Assembly (NCBI GenBank): GCA_021769525.1
Contig: JAETSQ010000023.1
Span: 1 to 40,163, forward strand
Origin: Oscillospiraceae bacterium
GTDB taxonomy: Bacteria; Bacillota; Clostridia; Oscillospirales; Ruminococcaceae
Reading direction: 5' to 3'
DNA length: 40,163 nt
Below are positions 38,309 through 40,163 of the stretch, piece after piece. Within the stretch, counting starts at the first letter, position 1; every line of letters begins with the position of its first letter. A program made the position numbers and the translations under genes. Below the pieces are notes generated by a model. It was not told where the DNA came from. It searched no databases and saw only the letters and a list, made by a program, of their open reading frames with translations.

Positions 38309-38337
38309 ATTATAGTACTGGCCGGGGAAATTTTCAA
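38309..38337 (-). promoter_or_regulatory. Promoter of the four-gene cassette
   Basis: On the minus strand TTGAAA (38332-38337), a 17-base spacer and TATAAT (38309-38314). The -35 overlaps the end of the small upstream ORF. Confidence 0.75.
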
Positions 38338-38519
38338 TATCTATGTAAGCGGGAATCGCTCCGCTTTTCCGCTTGGCGGTCCGATGCAGCGGCCGCAGGT
38401 TCCCCCAGCAGTCCGCCGATCCGCCTTTCCAGCTCGCGGTAGCCATTCGGGTCCCGGACGCGGATCCGTTCCAGCTTCAGGGCCACGGTCCTGGTCTCCT
38501 CCCATTTTCCGGTATCCAT
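38334..38519 (-). CDS. Small hypothetical protein
   Basis: A possible 61-residue protein, highly charged, with an amphipathic run TVALKLERIRVRDPNGYREL that looks like a real helix. The ATG at 38519 has AGAGG about 8 bases upstream; an earlier ATG at 38540 has none. The C-terminal part is rich in Arg, Ser and Asp and may be disordered. It lies upstream of the four-gene cassette on the same strand and divergent from the XRE regulator. I do not recognise it; it could be spurious. Confidence 0.42.
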   Translation of the reverse strand: MDTGKWEETRTVALKLERIRVRDPNGYRELERRIGGLLGEPAAAASDRQAEKRSDSRLHRY

Positions 38520-38541
38520 CTCGCCGTCCTCTCCCCTCATT

Positions 38542-38582
38542 TGATTTCTTAGAAATCATTATATCATTCTTTGAAATTCAAA
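38542..38582. promoter_or_regulatory. Two palindromes in the divergent region before the XRE gene
   Basis: TGATTTC-TTA-GAAATCA (38542-38558, perfect 7-bp arms) and TTTGAA-A-TTCAAA (38570-38582, perfect 6-bp arms) lie between the small minus-strand ORF and the XRE gene. They share a TTTGA/GAAAT vocabulary. They could be operators for the XRE regulator. Confidence 0.45.
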
Positions 38583-38605
38583 TCAAGGTGTTTTTGACTT
38601 CCCTG

Positions 38606-38634
38606 TTTACTTTGAAAGCAAAATGTGGTATATT
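38606..38634 (+). promoter_or_regulatory. Promoter of the XRE regulator gene
   Basis: TTTACT (38606-38611), a 17-base spacer and TATATT (38629-38634), about 32 bases before the GTG start. Confidence 0.65.
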
Positions 38635-38666
38635 GCTCTCGTGCTCTTTATCACTTTGGAAGTGGG

Positions 38667-39017
38667 GTGACGGTTCTTTTGGAGATCCACGAAAGGCTCC
38701 GGCAGCTCCGGGGGCAGCTGGGACTCACTACCCGCAGCTTTGGCGCCGGCATCCATCTTTCCGGCAGCGCCATCACCAATATGGAAAACGGGCTGCGAAG
38801 CATCACCCGCCGCACCGCCGGGGACATCTGCCGCCAGTACCATGTAAATCCCGGCTGGCTGCTGGAGGGCACCGGGGAAATGTTTACCGACCCCACCGAC
38901 GGCCTGGACGTCAGTGAGGAGGTGCGGCATCTGGCCGCCCAGTACAGCCGCCTGGGGGACAGCGACCGGGAGCTGGTCCGCCGCCTCATCGACTCCCTGG
39001 CGGAAAAGCTAAAGTAA
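38667..39017 (+). CDS. XRE-family helix-turn-helix regulator
   Basis: A 116-residue regulator with one N-terminal Cro/CI-type helix-turn-helix (about 4-60; IHERLRQLRGQLGLTTRSF, then GSAITNMENG as reading helix) followed by YHVNPGWLLEGTGEMF, a segment common to phage-type repressors of this length. The C-terminal half is helical (LGDSDRELVRRLIDSLAEK) and probably dimerises. The start is GTG at 38667 with a GGAAG just upstream; a TTG four codons later is an alternative. Two palindromes precede the gene. The LMW phosphatase gene follows after 35 bases. Confidence 0.87.
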   Translation: MTVLLEIHERLRQLRGQLGLTTRSFGAGIHLSGSAITNMENGLRSITRRTAGDICRQYHVNPGWLLEGTGEMFTDPTDGLDVSEEVRHLAAQYSRLGDSDRELVRRLIDSLAEKLK

Positions 39018-39052
39018 CCGCAGATTCCATCACCGCTTTGGGAGGGCTTATC

Positions 39053-39526
39053 ATGACCAACATCCTGTTTGTCTGCCTGGGGAACATCTGCCGCAGCCCC
39101 ATGGCGGAATTTGTCTTCCGGGACCTGGTGCAGCAGCGGGGCCTGGGGGAGCGGTTCCACGTAGCCTCCGCTGCCACCAGCGCCGAGGAGCTGGGGAACC
39201 CGGTCCACCCCGGCACCCGGAAACGGCTGGCCCAGGAGGGCATCTCCACCTGGGGCAAGACGGCGGTGCAGCTCTGCCGCCGGGATTACCAGAAATACCA
39301 CTGGCTCATCGGCATGGAGCAGCGGAACGTCTCCGGGATGCTGCGCATCCTGGGGGGCGACCCGGAGGGGAAGGTGCGGCGGCTGCTGGACTTCACCGAT
39401 TCCCCCAGGGACATCGCCGACCCCTGGTACACCGGGAACTTTGACCGCACCTACGAGGACATCCTGGAGGGGTGCCGGGGCCTGCTGGATTACCTCCTGA
39501 AAGAAGGAGCGACCCATGAACAATGA
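39053..39526 (+). CDS. Low-molecular-weight protein-tyrosine phosphatase
   Basis: A 157-residue LMW phosphatase. The phosphate-binding loop FVCLGNICRSPMAE holds the catalytic Cys and Arg (C-x5-R-S) near the N-terminus, and ADPWYTG at about residue 124 holds the general-acid Asp; YED follows at the end. All catalytic residues are present. In bacteria these enzymes dephosphorylate Tyr kinases of capsule synthesis or arginine-phosphorylated proteins (YwlE type). The start ATG has GGGAGGG 6 bases upstream. Its stop overlaps the next gene by 11 bases. Confidence 0.94.
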   Translation: MTNILFVCLGNICRSPMAEFVFRDLVQQRGLGERFHVASAATSAEELGNPVHPGTRKRLAQEGISTWGKTAVQLCRRDYQKYHWLIGMEQRNVSGMLRILGGDPEGKVRRLLDFTDSPRDIADPWYTGNFDRTYEDILEGCRGLLDYLLKEGATHEQ

Positions 39527-39785
39527 CCGGCTCGTTTCCGCCATGCTCCGGGAAAAGGGCCTCTGCCCGCCGGGGGAGGACACCCCCACCGCCGGTCTCC
39601 GGCTGGAACCTTCCGGGGACAGGCTGATGCTTTCCGGCTCCGCCTGGGACCTCATCGACCTGGCGGACCTGCTGGTCTCCCTGGCCCTGGACCCCACACC
39701 GGGGAGCCACTGGCACATCGACAGCCTGAGCTTGATGGACGCAAGCTCCCCCATCCCGGAGCTGATCCTGACAAGATCACCGTAA
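39516..39785 (+). CDS. Small hypothetical protein
   Basis: An 89-residue protein whose start overlaps the phosphatase gene end, with GAAGGAG 6 bases upstream, so it is probably translated with it. It reads as a short alpha/beta protein: RLMLSGSAWDLIDLADLLVS followed by TPGSHWHIDSLSLMD. The His-x-His after a helix is a little like the Imm32 immunity-protein fold, but I would not assign it. It is the last intact gene before the mobile-element boundary. Confidence 0.65.
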   Translation: MNNDRLVSAMLREKGLCPPGEDTPTAGLRLEPSGDRLMLSGSAWDLIDLADLLVSLALDPTPGSHWHIDSLSLMDASSPIPELILTRSP

Positions 39786-39807
39786 TCCTGGGACCCTGCG
39801 CAAAAGC

Positions 39808-39975
39808 CGGACGGAAAAGACCATTTGTCTTGCAGTCACACCTGCTCTCAAAAGCTACGGTATCCCAGGCAGAGCTCGGCTCTTTGAGGTGGTGCAGAGG
39901 GTCAAGGAAGTTAATTATCAACGGCAGCGGAATGCTCCAGGACACAAACTGACTGGCTCATCCCCCTATGATTAG
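39808..39975 (+). pseudogene. Fragment of a Y-family DNA polymerase (UmuC/ImpB type)
   Basis: One plus-strand frame reads RTEKTICLAVTPALKSYGIP, then GRARLFEVVQRVKEVN and NAPGHKLTGSS before PYD and a stop. This matches the part about 35-90 residues into the ImpB/MucB/SamB-type Y-family polymerases common in Firmicutes and their mobile elements. The catalytic Asp at the normal N-terminus and the whole remainder are missing. The fragment starts abruptly after the small gene above and stops about 50 bases before the recombinase gene end. It is a remnant, probably truncated by element insertion or rearrangement. Confidence 0.65.
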
Positions 39976-40025
39976 CTCCTATTAGGAAAACACGGTTTTA
40001 GAGGCTTTTTATGCTTTGGCGGGGG

Positions 40026-40163
40026 TCAGCCCGCCTCGGCGGTATCCGTGGTGTTGATTTCAATGTACTCGGCAATCTTGCGGAACTCGTCCGCGAACTT
40101 GAAATGAACGCTTATATTGCCGTTTTCGTAAACCTTGATATGGTCTACCAAGTCCGTGAGGAT
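40026..40163 (-). CDS. Serine recombinase, C-terminal end (partial)
   Basis: The last 45 codons of a gene that runs off the right edge. The peptide ILTDLVDHIKVYENGNISVH followed by FKFADEFRKI is like the DUF4368-type end of large serine recombinases (TndX/TnpX group) that move conjugative and mobilisable elements in Firmicutes. Base composition is more AT-rich than the neighbouring core genes, consistent with acquired DNA. The catalytic domain is not in the window, so the family call is by the tail alone. Confidence 0.65.
   Translation of the reverse strand: MLTDLVDHIKVYENGNISVHFKFADEFRKIAEYIEINTTDTAEAG

Noticed and set aside
36351-38315. A 654-codon plus-strand open frame
   Set aside because: Antisense to the four-gene cassette. 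The minus-strand reading has ribosome binding sites, membrane helices, the DUF3784 signature and an internal paralogy, which the plus reading lacks.
39652-39945. A 97-codon minus-strand open frame
   Set aside because: It crosses the end of the small plus-strand gene and the polymerase fragment. The plus-strand frame of the fragment matches a known family, so this is a shadow.

Overview
The window looks like a chromosomal segment of a GC-rich, anaerobic Clostridia-class Firmicute, most like the Oscillospiraceae (Flavonifractor/Lawsonibacter/Pseudoflavonifractor type). The basis is family content, not a database search: a T-box leader on pheST, a DnaD-type plus DnaC-like primosome pair, a PerR-like regulator next to rubrerythrin, an Rrf2 regulator, the rpsF-ssb-rpsR operon, a YdcZ-type transporter pair, a LexA box of Gram-positive type, and many TTGACA-N17-TATAAT promoters. 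Genes are strongly GC-biased, so long antisense open frames are common and were discarded.

Layout. 1-170: probable rRNA-operon promoter and leader reading off the left edge. 171-4745: HAD phosphatase, acyl-CoA thioesterase, a MITE-like element, a DUF2461 protein, an ABC-F ATPase with a degenerate second ATPase domain, and a YhcH-family protein. 4836-5787: a scrapyard of gene fragments (DeoR-type tail, twice-deleted Na+/alanine symporter). 5890-8104: a two-gene radical-SAM/partner DNA-metabolism operon with a near-ideal promoter and a perfect LexA box. 8105-8565: palindromic repeats. 8566-12794: MacAB-like efflux operon with a lipoprotein. 13010-14847: PerR-like regulator, rubrerythrin, a second repeat copy, Rrf2 regulator. 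15026-17347: LysM-G5-M23 envelope peptidase. 17658-24189: nucleoside kinase-like protein, beta-CASP RNase-like protein, Phe T-box, pheS, pheT. 24198-25828: YdcZ-type transporter pair divergent from a Crp/Fnr regulator. 25938-29029: TSCPD protein, an unknown protein with a duplicated 3' end, DnaD-like and DnaC-like proteins. 29070-29613: YafQ/DinJ toxin-antitoxin module. 29728-30846: prfB without the programmed frameshift. 31140-34323: RING/zinc-ribbon membrane protein, galU, rpsF-ssb-rpsR. 34489-38519: an unfamiliar four-gene minus-strand cassette (membrane protein, DUF3784 protein, a small paralogue of a domain in the first gene, SEL1-repeat protein) preceded by a small ORF. 38667-39785: XRE regulator, low-molecular-weight phosphatase and a small unknown gene. 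39808-40163: a Y-family polymerase fragment followed by the C-terminus of a serine recombinase, marking the edge of a mobile element.

Two places deserve most attention. The radical-SAM/partner pair at 5890-8104 belongs to families without a settled function, and here carries direct sequence evidence of SOS control. The cassette at 34489-38519 encodes a membrane protein whose internal domain is repeated as a free-standing protein two genes downstream; I do not recognise this domain.
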